DNA from: Microbacterium sp. T32
Lineage (GTDB): Bacteria > Actinomycetota > Actinomycetes > Actinomycetales > Microbacteriaceae
Length of the DNA stretch: 64,000 nt
Reading direction: 5' to 3'
Assembly: GCF_001619615.1 (NCBI RefSeq)
Contig: NZ_LQQP01000012.1
Coordinates: forward strand, 310,001 to 374,000
The notes beneath the pieces were generated by a model. It did no database searches and was not told the origin of the DNA. It saw only the letters and a program-made list of their open reading frames with translations. Position 1 is the first letter of the stretch. Every line of letters begins with the position of its first letter. The position numbers were made by a program, and so were the translations under genes. Of this stretch, positions 32,517-42,070 are shown one piece after another.

Positions 32517-33599
32517 TCAGCCGAGCACCTTCTGCCACGCGCCCTCGTAGGCGATGGGGACGAACCCGATCGCCTCGTTGATCGAGAGCATCGGACGGTT
32601 CTCTTCCGCGTTGTACGTCATCACGCGGGGGGACTCCGGAACGGCCTCGCGCCACGCCAGGAGCCCCGCGCACTTCACCAGCATGCCGAGCCGGTGGCCA
32701 CGATGGGATGCCACGACAAGGGTGTCCTCCTGGTGGGTGACCGCCGTCCGGTCCTTGCCGATGGAGAGCTCGTTGAACGCCGCGAGCTCGCCGCTGTCGA
32801 CGTGCTGCGCGACGGTGACGAGGACGTGCCGGTCGGCGTCGGTGTAGCGACGTTCCCAGTCGGCCACGCGGGCGGCATCCCACACCTCCTCGTCGTAGTC
32901 GAGGCCGGCGGCGGGGGCGTCGGTGATCATGCGCGACTTCATGTATGCGAAGGCGTCCACGAACTCCGGCGGCGTGGGGAGCGTCCACTGGATGACGCGG
33001 TATCCCGCCGCGGCAGCCTCGGCCTCCGTCAGGAGGGCCTGCAGGTGCGGCTCGGCGCCGGCGAGATCGAGCCGACTCTGCCGCACGATCTGCTCGAGCG
33101 TGTATCCGGCGTCGAGGTAGAACCGGGCGGCGCGGTCGAGGGGGATTCGGCCGAAGCCGGTCGGCGCCTCGAGGTGCGGACCGTCCGTGGCCGGATGCTC
33201 GGCCCAGGACTGCAGGATCGTCCGACCGTGCTCGCGCGCGGTGCGCTCGATCAGGTCGTGCGCGGCGCGTCCGATGCCGCGACCCCACGCGCTGCGTCGC
33301 AGCTCGATGAGCCAGAAGCCCGTGCGAGCACCGTCCTCCTGGGGGAGGTCGAGTCCGACGCGGCCCACGACCTCGCCGTCCCAGAGCGCGATCCACACGA
33401 GGCGGATCTGCGCGGCGGTCGGACGGTAGACGGGAAGAAGCTCGTCGGCGGGCATCGAGTGGTCGTCGTGGCCCGCGATCTCGCGGTAGACGAGGTTGCG
33501 CACGCGCGCCATCTCGCGGAAGTCGGCGGCATCCGGGGATTCGATGGATGCCGGAATGTGCAGGGGGCGCAGCTCGAGGCCGGCCGGGAGGGTGCTCAT
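32517..33599 (-). CDS. Two-domain GNAT-family N-acetyltransferase
   Basis: Encodes 360 residues with two GNAT halves. The first (about 15-170) has GRVGLDLPQED and the acetyl-CoA loop RSAWGRGIGRAAH. The second (about 195-360) has AAFNELSI, THQEDTLVVASHRGHRLGMLVK and ending YNAEENRPMLSINEAIGF. The second half looks like the catalytically competent one, with the layout of mycothiol-synthase-like proteins. Substrate unknown. It is the last gene of a probable three-gene unit, 63 bp after the 85-residue protein with a hairpin between. Confidence 0.82.
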   Translation of the reverse strand: MSTLPAGLELRPLHIPASIESPDAADFREMARVRNLVYREIAGHDDHSMPADELLPVYRPTAAQIRLVWIALWDGEVVGRVGLDLPQEDGARTGFWLIELRRSAWGRGIGRAAHDLIERTAREHGRTILQSWAEHPATDGPHLEAPTGFGRIPLDRAARFYLDAGYTLEQIVRQSRLDLAGAEPHLQALLTEAEAAAAGYRVIQWTLPTPPEFVDAFAYMKSRMITDAPAAGLDYDEEVWDAARVADWERRYTDADRHVLVTVAQHVDSGELAAFNELSIGKDRTAVTHQEDTLVVASHRGHRLGMLVKCAGLLAWREAVPESPRVMTYNAEENRPMLSINEAIGFVPIAYEGAWQKVLG

Positions 33600-33632
33600 G
33601 TCAGAACTTTCGGTGGGAGGAAGAGGGAAGGT

Positions 33633-33659
33633 GGCGGGGCCGGGGATGCCGGCCCCGCC
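33633..33659 (-). terminator. Intercistronic hairpin before the GNAT gene
   Basis: A perfect 11-bp stem, GGCGGGGCCGG (33633-33643) with 33649-33659 around GGATG. In the minus direction it lies just after the stop of the 85-residue protein and before the GNAT start, so it may partially terminate or protect the upstream message. Confidence 0.55.
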
Positions 33660-33662
33660 GGA

Positions 33663-33920
33663 TCACAGCGGCGGGCGCGAGAGAAGCGCCTGCCGCTGCC
33701 AGTGGGCCTCGCGTCGCGAACGCTCGAGAGCGGCGCGGTTCGTGAGGTCGGCCTCCGCCGTGCGGTGCGCCCGCTGATCGGCGCGCGCTGCCGCGCGTGT
33801 CAGCAGCCACAGGCCGAGGCGGAGGGAGAGACGGTCGAGGAGACCGAGGCGGGTCTCGACGACGGGAAGGGACAACGCGGATGCCGTGTGCTGCGGCGCG
33901 CGCGTGAGCGAAGTGTTCAT
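33663..33920 (-). CDS. Small basic protein of unknown function (85 residues)
   Basis: From ATG 33920 (GGAG 9 nt upstream) to TGA 33663. It has an amphipathic Leu-rich helix LLDRLSLRLGLWLLTRA in the middle and an Arg-rich C-terminal half ending RREAHWQRQALLSRPPL. I recall similar short proteins annotated as hypothetical in Microbacterium and relatives but no function. It is located between a 37-residue ORF with a strong promoter and the GNAT gene, all on the minus strand. Confidence 0.6.
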   Translation of the reverse strand: MNTSLTRAPQHTASALSLPVVETRLGLLDRLSLRLGLWLLTRAAARADQRAHRTAEADLTNRAALERSRREAHWQRQALLSRPPL

Positions 33921-34074
33921 GCGGAGGCTCCGATGAGGAAGGACGAGCAGAGAGGCCACGGCCTACGGAAGGCGGGCGGTGGCGGAGGGGTCGGAGACGA
34001 CCCGGGCGCACGGCATCCGGGAATCGGACGACGGTGCGGGAGCGGAGACGGACGAGCGTCTCAACGCGGCGGCG

Positions 34075-34188
34075 TCACGCCTGACGGACAGGCATGCCGA
34101 CGGCGGTGGTCACTCCGCGCAGGGGTGCGGACAGCACGGGGACGGCGGTGAAGCCTGGGGCGGTGAAGCCGGTGGTGTTGCGAATCAT
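34075..34188 (-). CDS. Small ORF of 37 residues with near-ideal ribosome-binding site
   Basis: ATG 34188 to TGA 34075 encodes MIRNTTGFTAPGFTAVPVLS followed by 17 more residues. AAGGAGGTCA, close to the anti-Shine-Dalgarno complement, stands 7 nt before the ATG, and a TTGACA/TAGCGT promoter lies 38 bp further upstream. The repeat GFTA-P-GFTAVP is visible. It has no signal peptide or membrane helix. Strong expression signals for so small an ORF suggest a real peptide or a leader for the downstream genes. Function unknown. Confidence 0.5.
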   Translation of the reverse strand: MIRNTTGFTAPGFTAVPVLSAPLRGVTTAVGMPVRQA

Positions 34189-34225
34189 GGGAGTGACCTC
34201 CTTCCTCAGTCGGTTGCGACCCCCG

Positions 34226-34255
34226 ACGCTAGCGGGGTCGTTCAGCGGATGTCAA
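34226..34255 (-). promoter_or_regulatory. Strong SigA promoter for the small-ORF/GNAT unit
   Basis: On the minus strand, TTGACA (34255-34250) and TAGCGT (34231-34226) are 18 bp apart. This is the only consensus -35 I noted in the window. Transcription would start about 30 nt before the 37-residue ORF. Confidence 0.65.
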
Positions 34256-34383
34256 GCGAAGTTCCAGAAACGGGCGAGGCCCGGGCGCGTCGAGCGACGG
34301 CTCGATCGGCCAGCCACCGCGGGATTCCGCGGGTCGTCGGGTAGCGTGAGGCGGAAGTTCACCGGTCGGGAAGGCGCATCCGC

Positions 34384-37300
34384 ATGCACCTCAAGAGCGT
34401 CACGCTCAAGGGCTTCAAGTCCTTCGCGCAGTCGACGACGTTCGCGCTGGAGCCCGGGGTCACGTGCATCGTCGGTCCGAACGGGTCGGGCAAGTCCAAC
34501 GTCGTCGACGCGCTCGCGTGGGTCATGGGGGAGCAGGGCGCCAAGACGCTCCGCGGCGGCAAGATGGAGGACGTCATCTTCGCCGGCACGTCCACTCGCG
34601 GGCCTCTCGGCCGAGCGGAAGTGCAGCTGACGATCGACAACGCCGACGGCGCGCTCCCGATCGAGTACAGCGAGGTGACGATCAGCCGCACGCTGTTCCG
34701 GACCGGGGCGAGCGAGTACGCGATCAACGGGCAGACGTGCCGCCTCCTCGACGTGCAGGAACTCCTGAGCGACTCGGGTCTCGGCCGCGAGATGCACGTG
34801 ATCATCGGCCAGGGGCGCCTCGACACGGTGCTGCAGGCCTCGGCGGAGGAACGGCGCGGGTTCATCGAGGAGGCCGCGGGGATCCTGAAGCACCGTCGCC
34901 GCAAGGAGAAGACCGTGCGCAAGCTCGAGGCGATGGAGACCAACCTCACGCGCTTGAGCGACCTCGCCGGCGAGTTGCGCCGCCAGCTCAAGCCGCTCGG
35001 CAAGCAGGCCGAGATCGCGCGGGAGGCGGCCACGATCGCCGCGGTCGTCCGCGACGCGAAGGCGCGGCTCTTCGCCGACGAGCTGGTGCAGCTCCGCCGC
35101 GAGCTGGCCGACGCCGCGGCGGCCGAGAGCGAGCGCCACACCGAGCGACTCATGCTGCAGGACCAGGCCGATGGCATTCGGCTCAAGGTCGAGAGGCTCG
35201 AGGAGGAGCAGCGCTCCGAGGCGGTCGACCGCGCCCGACGAGTCGCGTTCTCGCTCGAGCAGGTGCAGGAGCGCCTGCGCGGGCTCTACACGCTCGCGGG
35301 TCAGCGCCTGACGCTGCTCGCGGACGACGAGGGCGACGCCTCGGCCGCCGCGCCGACCGTGACCCAGTCCATGATCGACGACCTCCGCACCGAGATCGAC
35401 GACATTGCGGGGGGTCTCGGGGAGGCCCAGGATGCCGCGGCGGACGCGGCCCGCGGAGTCGCCCGTGCCCGCGCGGAACTCGACGCCCTCGACGCGGACA
35501 TCGCGGCGCAGAGCGCGCTGGTCTCCGAGCACGACATGAAGCTCACGGCACTCCGCGGCTCGGCGCAGGCCGCGGCATCAGGGTTGGCGGCGTCCCGAGG
35601 TGCCGTGGACCGGCAGCAACGAGCTCTGGATGCCGCGCGCGAACGCCTCGCCGAGGCCGAGGAGGCGCGCGCCGCCCTCGACCCCGACGTCACACCGGAG
35701 GAGTCCACGGCCGAGCATGCCGCGGCCTACGAACGCGCGCAGCGCGAGACGAACGAGACCGAGACCGAGGTCGCAGGTCTGCGCGAGCGCCTGCACGCCG
35801 CCGAGCGCGAGCGGGATGCCTTGACCGCGCAGACCGCGGCGCTCGGGCGGGCCCTCGACGTCCGCAACGCCGCGGCCGACCTGGCCGCGAGCGGGGCCGA
35901 CGGCATCCGCGGCCTCGTCGGCGATGCCGTGAAGGTCACCGCGGGATACGAGGCCGCGATCGCCGCGGCGCTCGGCTCGCTCGCGGAGGGGTTGCTCGTC
36001 GATGATGACGCGGCGGCGTTCGCCGCGGCGCGGGCCGCACGCGAGGGGGACCTCGGCGTCGTCGAGATCGCGATCGCCGCGGCACCCGATGCGGGAGACG
36101 GCCCCGCGATCGCGGGCGGCGTGCGCGCGGTGGACGTGGTGTCGGCTCCGGCGGGGGTGCGTGGCATCCTGTCCGGCGTCGTGATCGTCGACGATCTCGT
36201 AGCCGCGGAGGCGGCCCGGCCGGCGTTGGAGGCCGCACCCGCCGGAACCGTCCTCGTGACGCGCGACGGCGCGGTGCTCACCGTCCGCACTTTGCGGGCC
36301 GGGTCGGGCGGCGGTCGTTCGCGTCTCGAACTCGCCGCGGAACGGGATGCCGCGGCCGACCGTCTCGCGGAGATCACCGTGATCGCCGACTCGCTGCGGG
36401 AGGCGCTGGCCGACGAGCAGCGGAAACTCGCCGAGGCGCGCGCCCGCACCAAGGAGACGCTCGCGACCCTCCGCGCGCACGACGCCGCCCTCGCGGCCCA
36501 CGCCGAGAAGCTGAACCGCGTCACCGTGCGGCACGAGTCCGCGGTCGCGGAGTGCGAGCGGCTCGAGGCCGGCCTCGCGCAGGCCCAGGCCGCTGTCGCG
36601 GACGCGGAGGAGAAGGCGCGCGTCGCCGATGAGACGCTCGAGCGCGCGCTCGAGGTCCCGCGTCCGCTGCTCGACGCCTCAGCCCGCGAGGGCATGCTCG
36701 CCGACCTCGAGACAGCGCGCGAGGTCGAGATGCGCGCGCGACTCGACATCGAGACCCTGCGCGAACGTGTCCGCGCGGGGGAGGCGCGGATCGTGCAGCT
36801 CGAGCAACAGCGGGAGCGCGAGCGCGCGGCCGCCGCCGCGGCGGCCCGACGCGCCGAGATCCGTCGAGCGCAGCGCGAGATCGCGGCGGAGGTCGCCGGC
36901 GCGCTTCCCGCCCTGCTCGACTCGGTCGACCGGTCGGTCAGCCAGGCGCGGGTCGAACTCGCGGCTGCGGAGTCCGCGCGCTCGGCCGTCACCGCGGACC
37001 TCTCCCGCGCCCGGGCCGACGAGAACGCGGTGCGGGAGCGCCTCGCGCGCCTGACCGAGAGCGTCCACGGGCTCGAGCTGCAGATGCACGAGAAGCGGCT
37101 CCACGTCACGAGCCTGCTCGAACGCGTGCAGTCCGAGCTGTCGCTCGACGAAGACATTCTCGTTTCGGAATATGGCCCCGATCAGCCCATCCCGGCGGGC
37201 GAGGACGACGCGACCGAACCGTTCGACCGTGGGACGCAGAAGCGGCGACTGCAGGAGGCCGAGCGCAAGCTCGCCCAGCTCGGCCGCGTGAACCCGCTCG

Positions 37301-37911
37301 CGCTCGAGGAGTTCGCGGCACTGGAGCAGCGGCACGCGTTCCTCACCGAGCAGCTCGCCGACCTGCAGCAGACCCGCGCCGACCTGCAGACGATCATCGC
37401 CGAGCTCGACGAGCGGATGCAGACGATCTTTGTCGCCGCGTTCGAGGACACGCGTGCGGCGTTCGGCGAGATCTTCCCGATCCTGTTCCCGGGCGGCGCG
37501 GGCAGCATCTCGCTCACCGATCCCGACAACCCGCTGACCACCGGCATCGAGGTCGCGGTACGCCCGGTCGGGAAGAAGATCGAGCGGCTCTCTCTGCTCT
37601 CGGGCGGTGAGCGCTCGCTTGCGGCGGTGGCGTTCCTGACCGCGATCTTCACCGCGCGCCCGAGCCCGTTCTACATCCTCGACGAGGTGGAGGCGGCGCT
37701 CGACGATGCCAACCTCGGCCGCCTCCTCGGTGTGTTCGAGAAGCTGCGCGAGAGCAGCCAGCTCATCGTCATCACGCACCAGAAGCGGACCATGGAGATC
37801 GCCGATGCGCTCTACGGCGTGTCGATGCGTCAGGACGGCGTGTCGGCCGTCGTGGGTCAACGCGTCGGCGACCGCTCACGCGCTGTGGCGGAACCGGCCC
37901 CCGTAAGCTGA
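34384..37911 (+). CDS. smc: Chromosome segregation protein SMC
   Basis: Encodes 1175 residues, full length. The N-terminal ATPase half has GPNGSGKSNVVDAL (Walker A, about 32-45) and a Q-loop. Two long coiled-coil arms flank the hinge (about 500-620, around GADGIRGLVGD and GSLAEGLLVDD). The C-terminal half has signature LSGGERSLAAVAFL and Walker B FYILDEVEAALDDANL. It organises and separates chromosomes with ScpAB, not encoded here. The smc-ftsY adjacency (4-bp gap) is conserved in actinobacteria. Confidence 0.96.
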   Translation: MHLKSVTLKGFKSFAQSTTFALEPGVTCIVGPNGSGKSNVVDALAWVMGEQGAKTLRGGKMEDVIFAGTSTRGPLGRAEVQLTIDNADGALPIEYSEVTISRTLFRTGASEYAINGQTCRLLDVQELLSDSGLGREMHVIIGQGRLDTVLQASAEERRGFIEEAAGILKHRRRKEKTVRKLEAMETNLTRLSDLAGELRRQLKPLGKQAEIAREAATIAAVVRDAKARLFADELVQLRRELADAAAAESERHTERLMLQDQADGIRLKVERLEEEQRSEAVDRARRVAFSLEQVQERLRGLYTLAGQRLTLLADDEGDASAAAPTVTQSMIDDLRTEIDDIAGGLGEAQDAAADAARGVARARAELDALDADIAAQSALVSEHDMKLTALRGSAQAAASGLAASRGAVDRQQRALDAARERLAEAEEARAALDPDVTPEESTAEHAAAYERAQRETNETETEVAGLRERLHAAERERDALTAQTAALGRALDVRNAAADLAASGADGIRGLVGDAVKVTAGYEAAIAAALGSLAEGLLVDDDAAAFAAARAAREGDLGVVEIAIAAAPDAGDGPAIAGGVRAVDVVSAPAGVRGILSGVVIVDDLVAAEAARPALEAAPAGTVLVTRDGAVLTVRTLRAGSGGGRSRLELAAERDAAADRLAEITVIADSLREALADEQRKLAEARARTKETLATLRAHDAALAAHAEKLNRVTVRHESAVAECERLEAGLAQAQAAVADAEEKARVADETLERALEVPRPLLDASAREGMLADLETAREVEMRARLDIETLRERVRAGEARIVQLEQQRERERAAAAAAARRAEIRRAQREIAAEVAGALPALLDSVDRSVSQARVELAAAESARSAVTADLSRARADENAVRERLARLTESVHGLELQMHEKRLHVTSLLERVQSELSLDEDILVSEYGPDQPIPAGEDDATEPFDRGTQKRRLQEAERKLAQLGRVNPLALEEFAALEQRHAFLTEQLADLQQTRADLQTIIAELDERMQTIFVAAFEDTRAAFGEIFPILFPGGAGSISLTDPDNPLTTGIEVAVRPVGKKIERLSLLSGGERSLAAVAFLTAIFTARPSPFYILDEVEAALDDANLGRLLGVFEKLRESSQLIVITHQKRTMEIADALYGVSMRQDGVSAVVGQRVGDRSRAVAEPAPVS

Positions 37912-37915
37912 GGGA

Positions 37916-38788
37916 ATGGCTGAGAACTCCTGGTCGCTCGGCCGCGCGCTGCGCGGGCTGTTCGTCAAACCCACGATCGACGAGACCACGTGGGACGACC
38001 TCGAGACGGCTCTCCTGACCGCCGACTTCGGTCCCGACGTCACCGAGCGGCTCATCGACGAGCTGCGAGAGAAGGTCGACCGCTACCGCACGACCGATCC
38101 GCGCGACCTGCAGCGCATGCTCCGCGAGACGCTCGAGGAGCACTTCGCGAAGTTCGACACCACGCTGCGTCTCACCGAGCGCCCGGCCGTGGTCCTCGTC
38201 GTCGGCGTCAACGGCGTCGGCAAGACCACCACGATCGGCAAGTTCGCGAAGTTCCTGCAGCGCTACGGCCGCACGGTCGTCGTCGGCGCGGCCGACACCT
38301 TCCGTGCCGCGGCCGTCGACCAGCTCGCCACGTGGGCCGAGCGCGGGGGAGCCACGATCGTGCGCCCCCAGCACGAGGGTCAGGATCCGGCATCCGTCGC
38401 CTTCCAGACCGTCGCGCACGCGAAGGAGACGGGCACCGAGATCGTGCTCGTCGACACCGCGGGTCGCCTGCACACCAAGGGTGGCCTGATGGACGAGCTC
38501 GGCAAGATCAAGCGCGTCATCGAGAAGCAGGCCCCGATCAGCGAGGTCCTCCTGGTCCTGGATGCCACGACCGGGCAGAACGGCCTGATGCAGGCCCAAG
38601 CCTTCCTCGACAGCGCCGGTGTCACGGGACTCGTGCTCACGAAGCTCGACGGTTCGGCGAAGGGCGGCTTCGTTCTTGCGGTGCAGGAACGCACCGGCAT
38701 CCCGGTCAAGCTCCTCGGTCAGGGCGAGGGGATCGGGGACCTGACGGGCTTCACGCCGCACGTGTTCGCCGCGTCCCTCGTCGACTGA
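37916..38788 (+). CDS. ftsY: Signal recognition particle receptor FtsY
   Basis: Encodes 290 residues. Short form without the acidic A domain. The N domain (about 1-85) is followed by the SRP-type GTPase with GVNGVGKTTT (97-106), DTFRAAAVDQL, DTAGR and TKLDGSAKGG. It docks Ffh-ribosome complexes at the membrane. TAAGCT (37904-37909) lies 6 nt before the ATG, so besides read-through from smc it probably has its own leaderless transcript. Confidence 0.95.
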   Translation: MAENSWSLGRALRGLFVKPTIDETTWDDLETALLTADFGPDVTERLIDELREKVDRYRTTDPRDLQRMLRETLEEHFAKFDTTLRLTERPAVVLVVGVNGVGKTTTIGKFAKFLQRYGRTVVVGAADTFRAAAVDQLATWAERGGATIVRPQHEGQDPASVAFQTVAHAKETGTEIVLVDTAGRLHTKGGLMDELGKIKRVIEKQAPISEVLLVLDATTGQNGLMQAQAFLDSAGVTGLVLTKLDGSAKGGFVLAVQERTGIPVKLLGQGEGIGDLTGFTPHVFAASLVD

Positions 38789-38860
38789 CCCCCTTTACCG
38801 CACCCGGGCGCTCTGGCGGGTCGCCTTTCGCGAGGCGGGTCGGGCTGGTTTCATGGGGAC

Positions 38861-39361
38861 ATGGCGATCGAGCACGACTTCTTCGGACTCCTCGAGTCAG
38901 GACCCGACGGGTCGATCTTCTGGTCCGAGAACGTCGAGTTCGGTGATCAGAGCGTCACCGTCGATCTGACCGCTCCCGACCAGGACGACGTGTCGATCGA
39001 CGCGCTCGACGTGGCCGCGGCGATGATCTCGTCGCTCGAGTCGATCGACCTCGCCGCGCGCAACGCCATGGTGAACGAACTCGACGACCGTACGAGCGAG
39101 GTCACCGAGTACATCCTCCAGCAGCAGGCGACCCTCGGCGACGAGCTCGACGACCTGCTCTCCGACCCGTCCGGGGACACGCATATCGACGTCATCAAGT
39201 CGCTGCAGCTGATGAGCATGACGATCCTGGCCGACGAGCACGGCGGCAGCGACCCCTTCGCCGTCCTCGAGTACGCCCTCGACCCCGACTCGACCGACGA
39301 CGTGCTCCTGGTGAACCTCTCCTCCGACGGGCAGGTGCAGTCGGTCACGAGCGCCGACTGA
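38861..39361 (+). CDS. DUF2004-type protein
   Basis: Encodes 166 residues, acidic and soluble. N-terminal HDFFGLLESGPDGSIFWSENVEFGDQSV and C-terminal DPFAVLEYALDPDSTDDVLLVNLSSDGQV are strand-rich, with a helical centre (about 40-120). The layout fits the DUF2004 family, of unknown role, as I recall it. It follows ftsY by 72 bp and is convergent with the phosphate-transport pair. Confidence 0.65.
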   Translation: MAIEHDFFGLLESGPDGSIFWSENVEFGDQSVTVDLTAPDQDDVSIDALDVAAAMISSLESIDLAARNAMVNELDDRTSEVTEYILQQQATLGDELDDLLSDPSGDTHIDVIKSLQLMSMTILADEHGGSDPFAVLEYALDPDSTDDVLLVNLSSDGQVQSVTSAD

Positions 39362-39387
39362 CGCCGAGGGACGAGCGCCCGCGACCG

Positions 39388-39717
39388 TCAGTGCCCGTGG
39401 AACGCGGGGATGACGAGGTAGACGCCGACGAGCACCGCGGCGGCGAACCCCGCGAAGCAGGCGAAGCCGCCGATCGTGGCCGCCACGGGCCGCGTCCCCA
39501 CCCGCGCGGACACGACCGCGTCCTGCCCTTCCGGGTCCCCGTCCGCTCCGACTTGGATGTCGGGCGCCCCCACCGCCAGGAGCCGGATGCCGGCGGTGTA
39601 GAGCCCGACGATCACCAGGGTCGCGACGAGACCGACGACGAACACGAGGCCGATCGACCCCCAGTCCACCCCCAGCCACCCGGCCGACGCCGACGCGGTG
39701 TGCCGAATGCCGTTCAT
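39388..39717 (-). CDS. Small membrane protein coupled to the phosphate transporter gene
   Basis: Encodes 109 residues from ATG 39717, whose start overlaps the pit stop by 4 nt (ATGA). Two hydrophobic helices (about 21-45 and 80-104) with a polar loop VGAPDIQVGADGDPEGQDAVV between. No Cys or motif is recognisable. Overlap with pit implies coordinated production and perhaps an accessory role in transport. Confidence 0.7.
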   Translation of the reverse strand: MNGIRHTASASAGWLGVDWGSIGLVFVVGLVATLVIVGLYTAGIRLLAVGAPDIQVGADGDPEGQDAVVSARVGTRPVAATIGGFACFAGFAAAVLVGVYLVIPAFHGH

Positions 39718-40889
39718 GCGCGTGCCTCCTGCGTGTTCTTGCCCTCGCGGCCGACGTGGTCGGCATCCAGGGACTCTTCGTTGACGTTCTCGGCCGAGAC
39801 GGGCTTGCGGCGCGCCAGCAGGAACAGGCCCACGCACGCACCGAGACCCACGACCAGGACCGCGATCAGGCCGATGGTGCTCGCGTTGGCCGCCCAAGCC
39901 GCGAGTCCGCCGACGAGGGCCGCGGCCGGAAGGGTGACGATCCACGCGAACGCGATGCGCGCGACGACGTTCCAGTGCACCGACGCGAGCCGCTTCCCGA
40001 GCCCCGATCCGACGACGGCGCCCGAGGTCACCTGCGTCGTCGAAAGCGGGAAGCCGAGCGTGGAGGAGATGAGGATCGTGGATGCCGCGCTCGTCTCCGC
40101 CGCGAAGCCCTGGGGCGGCTTCACGTCGGTGATGCGTTTGCCCACCGTCCGCATGATGCGCCACCCGCCGAGGTAGGTGCCGAGGGCGATCGCGAGGCCG
40201 GCGCCGAGGATGACCCAGAACTGCGGGGCGGTGCCCGCCTCCTGGTAGCCCGCGACGATCAGCGTGAGCGTGATGACGCCCATGGTCTTCTGCGCGTCGT
40301 TGGTCCCGTGCGCGAGCGAGACGAGGGATGCCGACACCGTCTGCCCGTGTCGGAAGGCTGTGGTGGAGCCGGCGACCGTTGCCATGCGCGTCACGCGGTA
40401 GACGAGGTACGTCGCGACGAGCGCCACGGACCCCGCGATGAAGGGCGACAGGAGGGCCGGCAGCACGATCTTGGAGACGACCCCGCCCCACTCGACGGCG
40501 CCGAACCCGGCCCCGATGACCGCGGCGCCGATGAGGCCGCCGAACAGCGCGTGCGTGGAGCTCGACGGAAGGCCGAGCCACCACGTGAGGAGGTTCCAGA
40601 GCACCGCCCCCATCAGGCCCGCGAAGATCATCGGGACCGTGATGTCGGGCAGACCCTGGGAGTCCTGGGCCAGGATTCCCTCGGACACGGTCTTGGCGAC
40701 CGCGGTGGACAGGAATGCTCCGACGAGGTTCAGCACGGCGGAGATGAGGACGGCGACCTTGGGCTTCAGCGCGCCGGTGGCGACCGAGGTCGCCATCGCG
40801 TTCGCGGTGTCGTGGAAGCCGTTGGTGAAATCGAAGAAGAACGAGAGTGCGACGACGAGAAGGACGGGGATGAGGACGGCGAGGTCCAC
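39714..40889 (-). CDS. pit: Inorganic phosphate transporter, Pit family
   Basis: Encodes 391 residues from GTG 40889 (GGAG upstream). About ten transmembrane helices. The PHO4 signature appears twice as an internal repeat: FDFTNGFHDTANAMA at 19-33 and SLAHGTNDAQKTMGV later, with LPSSSTHALFGG and LSTTQVTSGA as the matching second motifs. It is a metal-phosphate/proton symporter of low affinity. No PhoU-like regulator is adjacent; only the small membrane protein follows. Complete. Confidence 0.92.
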   Translation of the reverse strand: MDLAVLIPVLLVVALSFFFDFTNGFHDTANAMATSVATGALKPKVAVLISAVLNLVGAFLSTAVAKTVSEGILAQDSQGLPDITVPMIFAGLMGAVLWNLLTWWLGLPSSSTHALFGGLIGAAVIGAGFGAVEWGGVVSKIVLPALLSPFIAGSVALVATYLVYRVTRMATVAGSTTAFRHGQTVSASLVSLAHGTNDAQKTMGVITLTLIVAGYQEAGTAPQFWVILGAGLAIALGTYLGGWRIMRTVGKRITDVKPPQGFAAETSAASTILISSTLGFPLSTTQVTSGAVVGSGLGKRLASVHWNVVARIAFAWIVTLPAAALVGGLAAWAANASTIGLIAVLVVGLGACVGLFLLARRKPVSAENVNEESLDADHVGREGKNTQEARA

Positions 40890-40988
40890 CGGGGGCTCCG
40901 TTCGGTGAGGTGTTTCCCACGTGCGGTCGGATGACCGGGCGTCAGGCTAGACCTCGGAAACGAACGGAAGGGGTGCTTCCCCCGCGGG

Positions 40989-41011
40989 GGCGGAGAGGTC
41001 TACTCTCCGCC
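40989..41011 (-). terminator. Terminator after lipA
   Basis: GGCGGAGAG (40989-40997) pairs perfectly with 41003-41011 around a 5-nt loop. It lies between the lipA stop and the pit promoter region, both on the minus strand. Confidence 0.6.
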
Positions 41012-41035
41012 GACACGGCGCGTGCGCGAAGTGTC

Positions 41036-42070
41036 TCAGACCGCCTGCGCGAAGCCGGCGTCGGCGGCAGCGATGTCCTTCGCGAGGTGCGCGAGGTGCG
41101 GCGGGATCTCGCGGCCCTTCGACACCATCGACTGCGCCCACAGGCGACCGGCGCGGTACGACGAGCGCACGAGGGGACCGGCGAGAACGCCGAGGAATCC
41201 GATGCGCTCGGCCTCCTCCTTGAACTCGACGAACTCGGCGGGCTTGACCCACCGCTGCACGGGGAGGTGACGCGGCGTGGGGCGCAGGTACTGCGTGATC
41301 GTGATGATGTCCGTCCCGGCCTCGTGCAGGTCGTGGAGCGCCTGCACGACCTCTTCGGGCTCCTCGCCCATGCCGAGGATGAGGTTCGACTTCGTGATGA
41401 GGCCGGCGTCGCGCGCCGCGGTCAGCACGCCGAGGGACCGCTCGTAGCGGAAAGCGGGCCGGATGCGCTTGAAGATGCGCGGAACCGTCTCGACGTTGTG
41501 CGCGAAGACCTCGGGCCGCGAGGAGAAGACCTCCTCGAGCAGCGCGGGGTTGCCCGAGAAGTCCGTCGCGAGGATCTCGACACCGGTCCCGGGGTTCTCG
41601 GCGTGGATGCGGCGGACGGTCTCGGCGTGCAACCACGCCCCTTCGTCGGGCAGGTCGTCGCGGGCGACGCCCGTGACGGTGGCGTAGCGCAGCTGCATCC
41701 GCGAGACGCTCTCCGCGACGCGGCGCGGTTCGTCGGTGTCGTAGTCGGCGGGCTTGCCGGTGTCGATCTGGCAGAAGTCGCAGCGACGCGTGCACTGCGA
41801 GCCGCCGATGAGGAACGTCGCCTCCCGGTCCTCCCAGCATTCGAAGATGTTGGGGCAGCCGGCCTCCTGGCAGACGGTGTGCAGCTCCTCGGTCTTCACG
41901 AGATTCTGCAACGCCGTGTACTCGGGCCCGAGGCGCGCCTTGGTCTTGATCCACTCGGGCTTTCGCTCGATCGGGGTCTGCGCGTTCCGCACCTCGAGCC
42001 GGAGGAGCTTGCGTCCGTTCGGAGCGGTGGATGCCGCGCCCCCGGCGCTCCCGGTCCCGCAGGCGCTCAC
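41036..42070 (-). CDS. lipA: Lipoyl synthase
   Basis: Encodes 344 residues from GTG 42070, overlapping the lipB stop by 4 nt. Radical-SAM enzyme that inserts two sulfurs into protein-bound octanoate. The auxiliary cluster ligands are Cys67, Cys72 and Cys78 ([12 protein letters not shown]); the radical-SAM ligands are Cys93, Cys97 and Cys100 (CTRRCDFC). [11 protein letters not shown] and [12 protein letters not shown] are further family motifs. LipB upstream supplies its substrate. Complete, normal length. Confidence 0.95.
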   Translation of the reverse strand: MSACGTGSAGGAASTAPNGRKLLRLEVRNAQTPIERKPEWIKTKARLGPEYTALQNLVKTEELHTVCQEAGCPNIFECWEDREATFLIGGSQCTRRCDFCQIDTGKPADYDTDEPRRVAESVSRMQLRYATVTGVARDDLPDEGAWLHAETVRRIHAENPGTGVEILATDFSGNPALLEEVFSSRPEVFAHNVETVPRIFKRIRPAFRYERSLGVLTAARDAGLITKSNLILGMGEEPEEVVQALHDLHEAGTDIITITQYLRPTPRHLPVQRWVKPAEFVEFKEEAERIGFLGVLAGPLVRSSYRAGRLWAQSMVSKGREIPPHLAHLAKDIAAADAGFAQAV

